NCBI RefSeq assembly: GCF_003319125.1
Contig: NZ_QOHG01000003.1
Coordinates: forward strand, 124,001 to 188,000
Length of the DNA stretch: 64,000 bases
DNA from: Blastococcus sp. TF02A-26
GTDB lineage: Bacteria; Actinomycetota; Actinomycetes; Mycobacteriales; Geodermatophilaceae
Direction: 5' to 3'
Under the pieces are notes generated by a model, which was given only the letters and a program-made list of their open reading frames with translations, searched no databases and was not told where the DNA came from. Positions 19,837 to 28,710 of the stretch are shown piece by piece. The translations under genes and the position numbers were made by a program. Position 1 is the first letter of the stretch, and the number at the start of each line of letters is the position of its first letter.

Positions 19837-20859
19837 GTGCCGCCCGTGACGAACGACCACCAGCCCGCCCCCGGCCCCGCGGTGACCACCGAGGTGACGG
19901 ACCCCGTGATCCCGCCGGCGGAGCACGACGGCGTGCGCGATCTGATCATCATCGGCTCCGGGCCGGCCGGCTACACCGCCGCGATCTACGCCGCCCGGGC
20001 CAACCTCCACCCGCTGGTCTTCGAGGGCTCCCAGTTCGGCGGCGCGCTCATGACCACCACCGAGGTGGAGAACTTCCCCGGCTTCGCCGAGGGCATCCAG
20101 GGCCCGCAGCTGATGGACGACATGCGCACCCAGGCCGAGCGGTTCGGTGCCGAGCTGGAGCCGCGCGACGTCACCCGCGTCGACCTGACCGCGAGCCCGA
20201 AGATCGTCGAGGTCGGCGACCAGGTGTACCGGGCGCACGCCGTCATCGTCGCGACCGGCTCCAAGTACCGGTACCTCGGCCTGGACAACGAGGCGCGGCT
20301 GCTCGGCCGCGGTGTCTCGGCCTGTGCCACCTGCGACGGCTTCTTCTTCCGCGACCAGGACATCGTCGTGGTCGGCGGCGGGGACTCCGCGATGGAGGAG
20401 GCCACGTTCCTCACCCGCTTCGCCAAGAGCGTGACCGTCGTGCACCGCCGCCAGGAGCTGCGCGCCTCGAAGATCATGGTCAAGCGCGCCCAGGACAACG
20501 AGAAGATCCGCTGGGCGCTGGGCAAGCAGGTGGCCGACGTGCTCGGCGAGGACACCGTCTCCGGCGTCCGCCTCGCCGACGTGGAGAGCGGCGCCACCGA
20601 GGAGCTGCCCGTGGCCGGCATGTTCGTGGCGATCGGCCACGACCCGCGCAGCGAGCTCTTCGCCGGCCAGCTGAAGCTCGACGACGAGGGCTACGTGCAG
20701 GTCGAGCACCCGACGACGCGCACCAACATCGACGGCGTGTTCGCCTGCGGCGACGTCGTCGACCACATCTACCGGCAGGCCATCACCTCGGCCGGCACGG
20801 GCGCCGCGGCGGCGATCGACGCCGAGCGCTGGCTGGCCGAGACGTTCGACGAGCGCTGA
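19837..20859 (+). CDS. trxB: Thioredoxin reductase
   Basis: This 340-residue FAD/NADPH flavoenzyme reduces thioredoxin. The FAD site [16 protein letters not shown] (about residue 35), the redox pair in [10 protein letters not shown], the NADPH site [12 protein letters not shown] and the C-terminal FAD motif [18 protein letters not shown] are all intact. Residues 1-28 are an unstructured extension ([13 protein letters not shown]) not needed by the family; an internal start is possible, but the promoter supports GTG 19837. trxA follows 87 bases later, as in Rv3913-Rv3914. Confidence 0.95.
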   Translation: MPPVTNDHQPAPGPAVTTEVTDPVIPPAEHDGVRDLIIIGSGPAGYTAAIYAARANLHPLVFEGSQFGGALMTTTEVENFPGFAEGIQGPQLMDDMRTQAERFGAELEPRDVTRVDLTASPKIVEVGDQVYRAHAVIVATGSKYRYLGLDNEARLLGRGVSACATCDGFFFRDQDIVVVGGGDSAMEEATFLTRFAKSVTVVHRRQELRASKIMVKRAQDNEKIRWALGKQVADVLGEDTVSGVRLADVESGATEELPVAGMFVAIGHDPRSELFAGQLKLDDEGYVQVEHPTTRTNIDGVFACGDVVDHIYRQAITSAGTGAAAAIDAERWLAETFDER

Positions 20860-20885
20860 ACCCGGGCCCCCGGGCATAGATCCAC

Positions 20886-20915
20886 CGGGCTCCCGGTTGT
20901 CCTGACCGGAGCCCG
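20886..20915 (+). other. Hairpin between trxB and trxA
   Basis: CGGGCTCCCGG (20886-20896) pairs with CCGGAGCCCG (20906-20915) with one bulged base. It could attenuate read-through or stabilise the trxA message. Confidence 0.4.
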
Positions 20916-20946
20916 ACTCCACGCAGACCACAGAGGGAGAACGACC

Positions 20947-21273
20947 ATGGCAGCCAACACCGTGACGGTGACCGACGCGAGCTTCGCCGACGACGTGCTG
21001 GGCAGCGACAAGCCCGTCCTCGTCGACTTCTGGGCGGAGTGGTGCGGGCCGTGCAAGATGGTCGCCCCGGTGCTCGAGGAGATCGCCGCCGAGCACGGCG
21101 ACAAGCTCACGATCGCCAAGCTGAACATCGACGAGAACCCGCAGATCGCCCGTGACTACCAGGTCATGTCGATCCCGACGATGACGGTCTTCCAGGGCGG
21201 CAAGCCGGTGAAGAGCATCATCGGCGCCAAGCCGAAGGGCGCGATCCTGTCGGACCTGTCCGACTACATCTGA
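20947..21273 (+). CDS. trxA: Thioredoxin
   Basis: The protein has 108 residues. The active site is WAEWCGPCKM, and the cis-Pro loop is VMSIPTMTVFQGG. It is the small cytosolic disulfide reductant recycled by the adjacent TrxB. ATG 20947 follows an AGAGGGAGAA ribosome-binding site. A strong terminator lies 41 bases after the stop. Confidence 0.97.
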   Translation: MAANTVTVTDASFADDVLGSDKPVLVDFWAEWCGPCKMVAPVLEEIAAEHGDKLTIAKLNIDENPQIARDYQVMSIPTMTVFQGGKPVKSIIGAKPKGAILSDLSDYI

Positions 21274-21313
21274 GCCCCCCGCCCCGGAGGGCGGGACGGC
21301 GGAGCGTGACCAC

Positions 21314-21347
21314 GGGGCCCACCCGGCCACCCGGCCGGGTGGGCCCC
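21314..21347 (+). terminator. Terminator hairpin after trxA
   Basis: Perfect 13-bp arms GGGGCCCACCCGG (21314-21326) and its complement (21335-21347) enclose an 8-base loop. Confidence 0.8.
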
Positions 21348-21418
21348 GACGCGTCCGGGTGCCCGTCCGTCCCCCCCGACGGGCCTCTCCCGACGACGAG
21401 GACGACAATCGGCGCACG

Positions 21419-22573
21419 ATGGTGAGCAACGACGGCACGTTCCCCCTGCGGCCCGGGGACCGCGGCGCCGCGGTGGCCGACGTCCGGGCGGCCCTGCGCA
21501 GCCTGGCGCTGCTGCAGCCGGCCGCCGGGGACGACGGAGCAGCAGAGCACGACGGCGCGGTCTACGACGAGGCCACCGAGCTCGCGGTCCGGCACTTCCA
21601 GCAGGTCCGGGGCCTGACCGTCGACGGGCACGTCGGCGAGGAGACCTACCGCGCCCTCTCCGAGGCCCGCTGGTCCCTCGGCGACCGGCTCCTGCACCAC
21701 GACCCCGAGCGCCCCATGCGCGGCGACGACGTCACCAACCTGCAGGAGCGGCTGCTGGAGCTCGGCTACGACGCCGGCCGCGCCGACGGCATCCTGGGGC
21801 CGGAGACCGAGGCGGGCCTGCGGGCGTTCCAGCGCGACTACGGCCTGTCCTCGGACGGCCAGTGCGGGCCGGCCACCCTCCGTGCCCTGCGCCAGCTCGG
21901 GCGCAAGGTCACCGGCGGCCGCCCGCAGCTGCTCCGGCAGAGCGCCTCGATGGTGGAGAGCGGCCCGCACCTCATCGGCCGCGTCATCGTCGTCGACCCC
22001 GGCCACGGTGGGGACGAGACCGGCTTCACCGCCGGGGAGACCACCGAGGCCGACCTCGTGCTCGACCTCGCCTCGCGCATCGAGGGCAGCCTCGCCGCCG
22101 CCGGTGCGACCGTCTACCAGACCCGCGGCCGGGACCAGAACCCGACGGCGGCCGAGCGCACCGCCTTCGCCAACGACGCCCGCGCCGACCTCTTCCTCTC
22201 GCTGCACATGGACGCGCACGGGTCCGAGCACGCCCGCGGGGTGGCCAGCTACTACTACGGCACCGGCTCGGGGGCCTCCTCCACGGTCGGGGAGCAGTTC
22301 GCCCACCTCGTCCGCCGCGAGGTGGTGGCCCGCACCGGCCTCATCGACCTGGGTGGCTACCCCCGGACCTGGGACCTGCTGCGGATGAGCCGCATGCCCG
22401 CCGTCCGGCTGGACTGCGGCTACCTGTCCCACGACGTGGACCGGCTGCTGCTGCTCGACGCCCGGCTGCGCGGCACGATCGCCTCGGCCGTCCTGGCCGC
22501 CGTCCAGCGGCTCTTCCTGCCCGCCGAGGCCGACCCGCCGACCGGCACCTTCGTGCTGCCCGCCCGCACCTGA
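21419..22573 (+). CDS. cwlM: CwlM-type peptidoglycan-binding/amidase_3-like regulator
   Basis: The protein has 384 residues with no signal peptide. There are two peptidoglycan-binding-1 repeats (about 5-75 and 95-160: RHFQQVRGLTVDGHVGEETY, LRAFQRDYGLSSDGQCGPAT), then an amidase_3 fold (about 190-370) with VDPGHGGDETGF, TEADLVLDLA and SLHMDAHGS. The catalytic Glu normally found before the GF/GY-L-S segment is Asp here (RLDCGYLSH). In Mycobacterium CwlM is a cytosolic PknB substrate that activates MurA and lacks hydrolase function, which fits the missing signal peptide. ATG 21419 (SNDGTFPL) is chosen; the upstream in-frame extension lies in the trxA terminator tail. Confidence 0.88.
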   Translation: MVSNDGTFPLRPGDRGAAVADVRAALRSLALLQPAAGDDGAAEHDGAVYDEATELAVRHFQQVRGLTVDGHVGEETYRALSEARWSLGDRLLHHDPERPMRGDDVTNLQERLLELGYDAGRADGILGPETEAGLRAFQRDYGLSSDGQCGPATLRALRQLGRKVTGGRPQLLRQSASMVESGPHLIGRVIVVDPGHGGDETGFTAGETTEADLVLDLASRIEGSLAAAGATVYQTRGRDQNPTAAERTAFANDARADLFLSLHMDAHGSEHARGVASYYYGTGSGASSTVGEQFAHLVRREVVARTGLIDLGGYPRTWDLLRMSRMPAVRLDCGYLSHDVDRLLLLDARLRGTIASAVLAAVQRLFLPAEADPPTGTFVLPART

Positions 22574-22578
22574 CCTCC

Positions 22579-22642
22579 GAGGCATGGGTACCGATACCCC
22601 CGTCTCGCGCGCCCGGCACGGGGGTATCGGTACCCATGCCTC
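22579..22642. repeat. 25-bp perfect inverted repeat (64-base hairpin) after cwlM
   Basis: The arms at 22579-22603 and 22618-22642 are perfectly complementary, with a 14-base spacer. Each arm contains GGGTACCGATACCC or its complement, itself almost palindromic. It begins six bases after the cwlM stop, so it can act as a terminator, but it is much longer than the other terminators here. Confidence 0.85.
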
Positions 22643-22701
22643 ATCGGGACCCGTCCGTCACACTCCCCGGCGTGTACGGAGAACCCGCTGGGCGGGCTCC
22701 C

Positions 22702-22707
22702 TACACT
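22702..22707 (+). promoter_or_regulatory. -10 element TACACT of a leaderless promoter (aminotransferase)
   Basis: TACACT is followed by six bases and GTG at 22714. There is no ribosome-binding site. Confidence 0.55.
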
Positions 22708-22713
22708 CGACGG

Positions 22714-24120
22714 GTGGCCACTCTCCCGCCCGGTGTGCCCCCGGGCCCCGGCGCGAACGCGCACCCCGTCGTCCCCCGCCACCCGCGGCTGGACCCGCTG
22801 GCAGACCGGTACGCCGCACGCACCCACGGCATGAAGACGTCGGAGATCCGCGCGCTCTTCTCCGTCGTGAGCCGGCCCGAGGTCGTCTCGCTCGCCGGTG
22901 GCATGCCCGCGGTCACCGCCCTGCCCCTGGACGCCGTCGGCTCGATGATCGGCGACCTGGTCAGCGGCATGGGCGCCCAGACGCTCCAGTACGGCTCCGG
23001 GCAGGGCGACCCCCGGCTGCGGGAGCGCATCTGCGACGTGATGGCGCTGGAGGGCATCACCGACGCCTCCCCGAGCGAGGTCGTGGTGACGGTCGGGTCC
23101 CAGCAGGGCCTGGACCTGGTCACACGCGTCTTCTGCGACCCGGGCGACGTCGTCCTCGCCGAGGGCCCCTCCTACGTGGGCGCGCTCGGCGTCTTCCAGG
23201 CCGCCGAGGCGCGCGTGCGCCACGTGCCCATGGACGACGACGGGCTGATCCCCGAGGCGCTGGAGCAGGCGCTGCTCGAGTGCCGCGCCAACGGCGACCG
23301 GGTGAAGTTCCTCTACACGGTGCCGAACTACCACAACCCCGCCGGCGTGACGCTCTCCGAGCCGCGCCGCGAGCAGATCATGGCGATCGCCGACCGCTAC
23401 GACCTGCTGATCGTCGAGGACAACCCCTACGGCCTGCTCGGCTTCGACCGCGAGCCGATGCGGGCGCTGCGGGCGCGCAACGCCCAGCGCGTGGTGTACC
23501 TCGGCTCGTTCTCCAAGACCTTCTCCCCGGGCCTGCGGGTCGGCTGGGTGCTGGCGCCGCTCGCCGTCCGCGAGAAGCTGGTGCTGGCCACCGAGGCGCA
23601 GGTGCTCTGCCCGCCCTCGCTCACCCAGTACGCCGTCGCCCGGTATCTGGACACCCAGCCCTGGCGCGAGCAGATCAAGCTCTTCACCGAGCTGTACCGG
23701 GAGCGGCGGGACGCGACGCTGGAGTCCCTCGAGGCGCTCATGCCCCGCGGCACCACGTGGACCCGCCCCGACGGCGGCTTCTACGTCTGGCTGAAGCTGC
23801 CGCACGGGCTGGACAGCAAGCTCATGCAGCCGCGCGCGGTCAACGCGCACGTGGCGTACGTGCCGGGGATCGGCTTCTACGCCGACGGCAGCGGCCGCGA
23901 GTACATGCGGCTTTCCTACTGCTACCCCGAGCCCGACCAGATCCGCGAGGGGGTGCGCCGGCTGGCCCGCGTCATCGAGGCGGAGCTGGACCTGCACTCC
24001 ACCTTCGACTCCGTGGACACCGGCACCTTCCGCGCCGTGACCCGCCCGGTGCCCGGCCACGAGGCCGAGAACATCGTGGGCCCCGCCAACGGCAACCGCT
24101 TCGAGGACGGCCGAGCATGA
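22714..24120 (+). CDS. PLP-dependent class I/II aminotransferase (LysN/MocR-C-terminal type)
   Basis: This fold-type I aminotransferase has 468 residues. The cofactor lysine lies in GSFSKTFSPGLRVGW, with VPNYHNPAGVTLSEPRRE and IVEDNPYGLLGF binding PLP, and GGFYVWLKLP near the C-terminus. It resembles 2-aminoadipate and MocR-domain aminotransferases but has no helix-turn-helix domain. Residues 1-40 and 430-468 are extensions. The stop overlaps the next start (ATGA), so it is co-translated with the Ddl-like ligase. A role in supplying an amino acid to that ligase is an inference; the substrate is unknown. Confidence 0.85.
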   Translation: MATLPPGVPPGPGANAHPVVPRHPRLDPLADRYAARTHGMKTSEIRALFSVVSRPEVVSLAGGMPAVTALPLDAVGSMIGDLVSGMGAQTLQYGSGQGDPRLRERICDVMALEGITDASPSEVVVTVGSQQGLDLVTRVFCDPGDVVLAEGPSYVGALGVFQAAEARVRHVPMDDDGLIPEALEQALLECRANGDRVKFLYTVPNYHNPAGVTLSEPRREQIMAIADRYDLLIVEDNPYGLLGFDREPMRALRARNAQRVVYLGSFSKTFSPGLRVGWVLAPLAVREKLVLATEAQVLCPPSLTQYAVARYLDTQPWREQIKLFTELYRERRDATLESLEALMPRGTTWTRPDGGFYVWLKLPHGLDSKLMQPRAVNAHVAYVPGIGFYADGSGREYMRLSYCYPEPDQIREGVRRLARVIEAELDLHSTFDSVDTGTFRAVTRPVPGHEAENIVGPANGNRFEDGRA

Positions 24121-25112
24121 CCGAGTCCGCTGCAGCTCCCACCGCCGACGCGCCGTCGGGCTCCGACCCGCTGCGGGTCGTGGTCCTCGCCGGCGGGCTG
24201 ACCTTCGAGCGCGAGGTCAGCCTCTCCTCCGGGACGCAGGTCGCCGAGGAGCTGACCCGCGCCGGCGTCGACGCCGAGCTGCGGGACGCCGACGCCGAGC
24301 TGCTGCCCGGGCTCGCCGCCGCCCCCGCCGACGCGGTCTTCATCGCGCTGCACGGGGCGACCGGCGAGGACGGCTCCCTGCGCGCGGTCCTCGACCTGGC
24401 CGGCGTCCCGTACGTCGGCTCCCCGGCCGCGGCGTGCCGCCTGGCCTGGGACAAGCCGGCCGCCAAGTCCGTCGTCCGCGGGGCGGGCGGGACGACGCCG
24501 GACTGGGTCGCCCTGCCGCACAGCACCTTCCGCGAGCTGGGTGCCGGCGCCGTCCTGGACCTGATCGTCGCCCGGCTGGGCCTCCCGCTGATGGTCAAGC
24601 CGGCCTCCGGTGGCTCCTCCCTCGGCGTGCAGAAGGTCGGCCGGGTGGAGGACCTCCCGGCCGCCATGGTCAGCTGCTTCGCCTACGGCGACACGGTGAT
24701 GGTGGAGCGGTTCGTCGAGGGCACCGAGCTCGCGATCTCCGTCGTCGACCTGGGGAACGGGCCGGAGGCCCTGCCGGCCGTCGAGCTCGCGCCGGCATCG
24801 GGTGTCTTCGACTACACCGCGCGGTACACGCCGGGCCTCACCGAGTACCACACGCCGGCCCGCATCCCCGACGACGTCGCGCAGGGCGCCGCCGAGCTGG
24901 CCGTGACGGTGCACCGCGAGCTGGGGCTCGCCGACCTCTCCCGGACCGACGCGATCGTGGACGCCGACGGCGCCGTGCACTTCCTCGAGGTGAACGTGTC
25001 CCCGGGGCTGACCGAGACCTCGATGTTCCCCATGGCGGTGGAGGCGGCCGGCCACGAGCTCGGCGAGCTCCTGGCCGCGCTGCTCGCCCGCCGGGCCGCG
25101 TCCGCAGGCTGA
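24117..25112 (+). CDS. D-alanine-D-alanine ligase family ATP-grasp protein
   Basis: The protein has 331 residues. Ddl-like features: VVVLAGGLTFEREVSLSSG, FIALHGATGEDGSLRAVLDL, AGVPYVGSPA, the ATP-grasp strand LMVKPASGGSSLGVQKV, and the metal-binding end FLEVNVSPGLTETSMFP. Canonical Ddl has FHGxxGEDG, KPxxxGSSxGV and NxxPG, and all are recognisable here. Compared with classical Ddl, the N-terminal motif GG...E-HEVS lacks the His, so the dipeptide product may differ. It overlaps the aminotransferase by four bases and converges on parB through a shared terminator. Confidence 0.8.
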   Translation: MTESAAAPTADAPSGSDPLRVVVLAGGLTFEREVSLSSGTQVAEELTRAGVDAELRDADAELLPGLAAAPADAVFIALHGATGEDGSLRAVLDLAGVPYVGSPAAACRLAWDKPAAKSVVRGAGGTTPDWVALPHSTFRELGAGAVLDLIVARLGLPLMVKPASGGSSLGVQKVGRVEDLPAAMVSCFAYGDTVMVERFVEGTELAISVVDLGNGPEALPAVELAPASGVFDYTARYTPGLTEYHTPARIPDDVAQGAAELAVTVHRELGLADLSRTDAIVDADGAVHFLEVNVSPGLTETSMFPMAVEAAGHELGELLAALLARRAASAG

Positions 25113-25119
25113 GGACCAG

Positions 25120-25152
25120 CCCCGGGATTCCGATGTGACGGAATCCCCGGGG
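25120..25152. terminator. Bidirectional terminator between ddl-like gene and parB
   Basis: CCCCGGGATTCCG (25120-25132) pairs with CGGAATCCCCGGGG (25139-25152) with one bulged base and a 6-base loop. Confidence 0.75.
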
Positions 25153-25153
25153 A

Positions 25154-26182
25154 TCAGGCCTCGGGGCGGCGGCCGGTGATGTCCGGGGCCATCTGGCCGA
25201 TGATCCGCTGCAGGTCGTCGACGGATCCGAACTCGACCACGATCCGGCCCTTCGCCCGCCCGATCTGGATCTTGACCTTCGTCTCGAAGGCGTCGGACAG
25301 CCGGCCGGCCAGGTCCTCGACCCCGGGCGCCACGAGCCGCCGCGTGCGCCGGGTGGCGGCCGGCTGCTCCGCGGCGGCCATCGCGACCGCCTCCTCGGTG
25401 GCCCGCACCGACATCCCCTCGGCCACGATCCGGGCGGCCAGGGCCTCCTGCGCCTCGGCGTCGGGGAGCCCGAGCAGCGCGCGGGCGTGACCGGCGGAGA
25501 TGACGCCGGCCGCGACGCGGGTCTGCACCTTCACCGGCAGCTTGAGCAGCCGGATCGTGTTCGTCACCTGCGACCGGCTGCGCCCGATCCGCTGGGCCAG
25601 CTCCTCGTGCGTGGCGCCGAACTCCTCCAGCAGCTGCTGGTAGGCCGCGGCCTCCTCCAGGGGGTTGAGCTGGACGCGGTGGATGTTCTCCAGGAGGGCG
25701 TCGCGCAGGAGGGCGTCGTCCTCGGTGTCCCGGACGATGGCCGGGACGGTCTCCAGCTCGGCCGCGCGGGCGGCCCGCAGCCGCCGCTCGCCCATGATGA
25801 GCTCGTAGCCGCCGTCGGCGCGCTCGCGGACCACGATCGGCTGGAGCAGACCGAACTCGCGCACGGAATGGGTGAGCTCCTCCAGTGCCTCGTCGTCGAA
25901 GACCTGGCGGGGCTGCTTGGGGTTCGGGACGACGTCGGCGACGGCGACCTCCCGCAGCTGCGCGCCCGGGACACCGACCGTCTCCTCGACCTGCCGCGCC
26001 ACGGTCTCGGCCACGGAGTCCGCCGCCTGCGCCGCCTTCGGGAGCAGGTGGACGGGCGAGGCCTCCGTGCCGTCACCGGGGCCGGCCGGAGCCGGCACGG
26101 GGGTGGGGGAGTGCTCCTCGGGCGGGGCGCTCGTCGGGATGAGCGCTGCCAGCCCCCGGCCCAGACCGCCACGCTTGTTCAT
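25154..26182 (-). CDS. parB: Chromosome partitioning protein ParB
   Basis: This 342-residue CTP-dependent clamp loads at parS and spreads on DNA. It starts [16 protein letters not shown]; the nuclease-like N-domain has [18 protein letters not shown] and [14 protein letters not shown] (the CTP-binding GERR motif). The helix-turn-helix is [25 protein letters not shown]. The C-terminal dimer domain ends in [20 protein letters not shown] at 26182 overlaps the parA stop (ATGA). Four perfect parS sites in this window are its targets. Confidence 0.97.
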   Translation of the reverse strand: MNKRGGLGRGLAALIPTSAPPEEHSPTPVPAPAGPGDGTEASPVHLLPKAAQAADSVAETVARQVEETVGVPGAQLREVAVADVVPNPKQPRQVFDDEALEELTHSVREFGLLQPIVVRERADGGYELIMGERRLRAARAAELETVPAIVRDTEDDALLRDALLENIHRVQLNPLEEAAAYQQLLEEFGATHEELAQRIGRSRSQVTNTIRLLKLPVKVQTRVAAGVISAGHARALLGLPDAEAQEALAARIVAEGMSVRATEEAVAMAAAEQPAATRRTRRLVAPGVEDLAGRLSDAFETKVKIQIGRAKGRIVVEFGSVDDLQRIIGQMAPDITGRRPEA

Positions 26183-27264
26183 CGGGAGGACTCCTCGGGG
26201 GACGGGGCCGGGACGACGGCCGCATCGGTGTCGGGGAAAGCGCGGGGCGGCAGCGGCGGGGGATAGCTCGACCGCGCACCGGTGGGCCGGCCGTCGGTGA
26301 GCGGGGGCAGGTGGACGCCCCGCTCGGCGAGCTCGCGGGCGGCCTCCACGTAGCTCGTGGAGCCCCGGGAACCCGGGTCGTAGGTCAGCACCGACTGCCC
26401 GTATCCGGGCGCCTCGCTGACACGCACGTTGCGGGGGATGACGGTGGTGAGCACGAGGTCCTTGAAGTGGTTGCGGACCTCGTCGGCGACCTGGTCGGCG
26501 AGCTTGGTCCGCCCGTCGTACATGGTCAGCAGGATCGTCCGGACGGAGATCCCCGGGTTGAGGTGGGCCCGCACCAGCTCGATGTTGTTGAGCAGCTGCC
26601 CCAGGCCCTCGAGCGCGTAGTACTCGCACTGGATGGGGATGAGCACCTCGTCGCCGGCCACCAGCGCGTTGAGCGTGAGCAGGCCGAGCGACGGCGGGCA
26701 GTCGACGAGGACGTAGTCGGGCCGCTCCCCCTCGGGGAGGGACTGCAGGTAGCCCTCGATGGCGCGGCGCAGCCGGTACTCGCGGGCGACGACGGAGACC
26801 AGCTCGATCTCGGCGCCGGCCAGGTCGATCGTCGCCGGCACGCAGCGCAGGTGCGGGCTGGCCGACGTCGGGTGGACGCACTCCGCCAGTTCCCGGTCAC
26901 CGACGAGGGCGTCGTAGATGGACGGCGTCCCGACGCTGTGCTCGACGCCGAGCGCGGTGCTGGCGTTCCCCTGGGGATCGAGGTCGATGACGAGCACCCG
27001 CAGGCCGTAGAGCGCCAGGGCGACCCCCAGGTTGACCGTGGAGGTGGTCTTCCCGACGCCGCCCTTCTGGTTGGCGATCGTGATGACCCGGATCCGGCCC
27101 GGACGGGGGAAGGGGTCCTGGTTGGCCGCGTGCAGCACGCGGGTGGCCCGCAGTGCCTCCATCGCGATCGGGCTGTCGAACTCCTCACCCTTCGAGGAGA
27201 ACTGGGCCATGGCCGCCTGATCGGCGGCGAGACTGCTCCGCAGCCGCTGGCCCGGGTCACTCAT
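26179..27264 (-). CDS. parA: Chromosome partitioning ATPase ParA
   Basis: This Walker ATPase has 361 residues. The deviant P-loop [17 protein letters not shown] is at about residue 65, with [10 protein letters not shown] and [19 protein letters not shown]. It segregates ParB-parS complexes and in actinobacteria is tied to polar growth. The N-terminal 55 residues and the Pro-rich C-terminal 50 residues are extensions beyond the core. ATG 27264 is preferred over GTG 27267, because GGAAGGA lies 6 bases upstream. Two parS sites lie 22-70 bases before the start. Confidence 0.96.
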   Translation of the reverse strand: MSDPGQRLRSSLAADQAAMAQFSSKGEEFDSPIAMEALRATRVLHAANQDPFPRPGRIRVITIANQKGGVGKTTSTVNLGVALALYGLRVLVIDLDPQGNASTALGVEHSVGTPSIYDALVGDRELAECVHPTSASPHLRCVPATIDLAGAEIELVSVVAREYRLRRAIEGYLQSLPEGERPDYVLVDCPPSLGLLTLNALVAGDEVLIPIQCEYYALEGLGQLLNNIELVRAHLNPGISVRTILLTMYDGRTKLADQVADEVRNHFKDLVLTTVIPRNVRVSEAPGYGQSVLTYDPGSRGSTSYVEAARELAERGVHLPPLTDGRPTGARSSYPPPLPPRAFPDTDAAVVPAPSPEESSR

Positions 27265-27285
27265 CACGGGTCCTTCCTGCGTGCC

Positions 27286-27299
27286 GTTCCACGTGGAAC
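27286..27299. promoter_or_regulatory. parS site 1 upstream of parA
   Basis: A perfect GTTCCACGTGGAAC, 22 bases before the parA start, between rsmG and parA. Confidence 0.92.
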
Positions 27300-27320
27300 A
27301 CGCGCGTCCTCACGGAGCGC

Positions 27321-27334
27321 GTTCCACGTGGAAC
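27321..27334. promoter_or_regulatory. parS site 2 upstream of parA
   Basis: A perfect GTTCCACGTGGAAC, 35 bases from site 1 (start to start) and just after the rsmG stop. Confidence 0.92.
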
Positions 27335-27354
27335 GGAGTGTCTGGAGAACGGCC

Positions 27355-28053
27355 TCACCGTCGTCCCCGCGTCATCACCACCACGGTAGTGGCAGCGTCG
27401 CCCCACTCCGCACCGACGGCCCGCGGGTGGATGTCCCGCATCCCGGCGGCCTTGAGCTCGCCGAGCATCCCGGGCAGCTCCTCGAGCGCCCGGGCGCCCA
27501 CGAGCGCGACCAGCGAGGCGCCCGGACGGAGCAGACCGCGGCACCACGCCACCAGGCGGGGGAGCGGAGCGACCGCCCGCGCCGTCACCACGTCGACGGG
27601 ACCGACCGCGGCGATGACCGAGCGCTCCTCGGCCCGACCGCGGACGACCCGCCACGGGGTCCCGAGCTCGGCCACGGCCTCGGTCAGGAAGTCCACCCGC
27701 CGCGCCATCGGCTCGACCAGGGTCAGGACGACGTCGGGGCGGGCCAGCCCCAGGGGGATGCCCGGCAGGCCGGCGCCGCTGCCGACGTCGACCACGCGGG
27801 CACCGTCGGGCACCGCCTCGGCCACCGCGGCACTGTTCAGCACGTGCCGCTCCCACAGCCGGGGCACCTCGCGCGGCCCGATCAGCCCGCGGGTGACCCC
27901 GTCACCGGCCAGCCGGGCGACATAGGCCTCGGCCCGGCCCAGGGCGTCGCCGAAGACCGCGGCGGCGAGCTCTGGCGCCGGGGGAGCAGGGACGTCCGGG
28001 GCGGCCGAGGTCTCCGGAGCGCTCCCGCCGGGCCGCTGCGGGGGCTGCGTCAC
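27355..28053 (-). CDS. rsmG: 16S rRNA (guanine-N7)-methyltransferase RsmG
   Basis: This 232-residue SAM-dependent enzyme methylates the conserved G527 region of 16S rRNA. It contains LWERHVLNSAAVAEAVPDG, the SAM loop VVDVGSGAGLPGIPLGL, LVEPMARRVDFL and VVTARAVAPLPRLV. A Pro/Ala-rich 25-residue N-terminus precedes the core. The GTG start overlaps the jag stop (GTGA), so it is translationally coupled at the end of the rpmH operon. Confidence 0.95.
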   Translation of the reverse strand: MTQPPQRPGGSAPETSAAPDVPAPPAPELAAAVFGDALGRAEAYVARLAGDGVTRGLIGPREVPRLWERHVLNSAAVAEAVPDGARVVDVGSGAGLPGIPLGLARPDVVLTLVEPMARRVDFLTEAVAELGTPWRVVRGRAEERSVIAAVGPVDVVTARAVAPLPRLVAWCRGLLRPGASLVALVGARALEELPGMLGELKAAGMRDIHPRAVGAEWGDAATTVVVMTRGRR

Positions 28054-28628
28054 CGGTCCGGCAGGACCACGACCCGGCGGTTGGGCTCCTCACCCTCCGA
28101 CTCACTGTGCACACCGGCCACACCGGCCACGACGTCGTGCACGACCTTGCGCTCGAAGGGGTTCATCGGCGCCATCCGCTCGGGCTGGCCGCTCTGGGCG
28201 ACCCGGCCCGCGGTGTCCGCAGCCAGGCTGGTCAGGTCGGCACGCCGCTTGGCGCGGTACCCACCGATGTCGAGCATCAGCCGGCTGCGCACCCCGGTGG
28301 ACTGGGCCACCGCGAGCCGGGTGAGCTCCTGCAGCGCCTCGAGGACGGCGCCGTCGCCGCCGATCAGGTCGTCCAGCTGACCACCGACGATGGCGACCGA
28401 GGCCCGGTCGCCCTCCACGTCGAGGTCGATGTCGCCGTCGACGTCGAGGATGTCGAGCAGCCGCTCGAGGTAGTCACCGGCGACGTCGCCCTCGCGGACG
28501 AGCAGGTCGTCCCCGCCGGAGCTGCGCTCCTGGGTGTCGGCCGGTTCGATCGACGCGTCGGCGTCGGCGGCGCCGGGGTCGGGCAGCTCGGTGTCGGGGT
28601 CCGTCGCCGAGGGGTGCGGGGCGCTCAT
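28050..28628 (-). CDS. jag: Jag/KhpB-type R3H and KH domain RNA-binding protein
   Basis: This 192-residue protein corresponds to Rv3920c. Residues 1-50 are an acidic, Pro/Asp-rich stretch. The KH-like domain (about 50-120) has DYLERLLDILDVDGDIDLDV and IGGDGAVLEALQELTRLAV. The R3H domain (about 120-185) has DIGGYRAKRRADL, MNPFERKVVHDVV and SEGEEPNRRVVV. It is thought to bind RNA and influence cell elongation together with YidC. ATG 28628 lies 9 bases after a GGAGG. Confidence 0.92.
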   Translation of the reverse strand: MSAPHPSATDPDTELPDPGAADADASIEPADTQERSSGGDDLLVREGDVAGDYLERLLDILDVDGDIDLDVEGDRASVAIVGGQLDDLIGGDGAVLEALQELTRLAVAQSTGVRSRLMLDIGGYRAKRRADLTSLAADTAGRVAQSGQPERMAPMNPFERKVVHDVVAGVAGVHSESEGEEPNRRVVVLPDR

Positions 28629-28710
28629 GAGGGGTTCCTCCCTGTGGGTGCAGGCGGCCGGGGCGTCCCCGGTGGTATCGGTGCGGCGCCGGGCGGGCGG
28701 CGCCGGCGGC

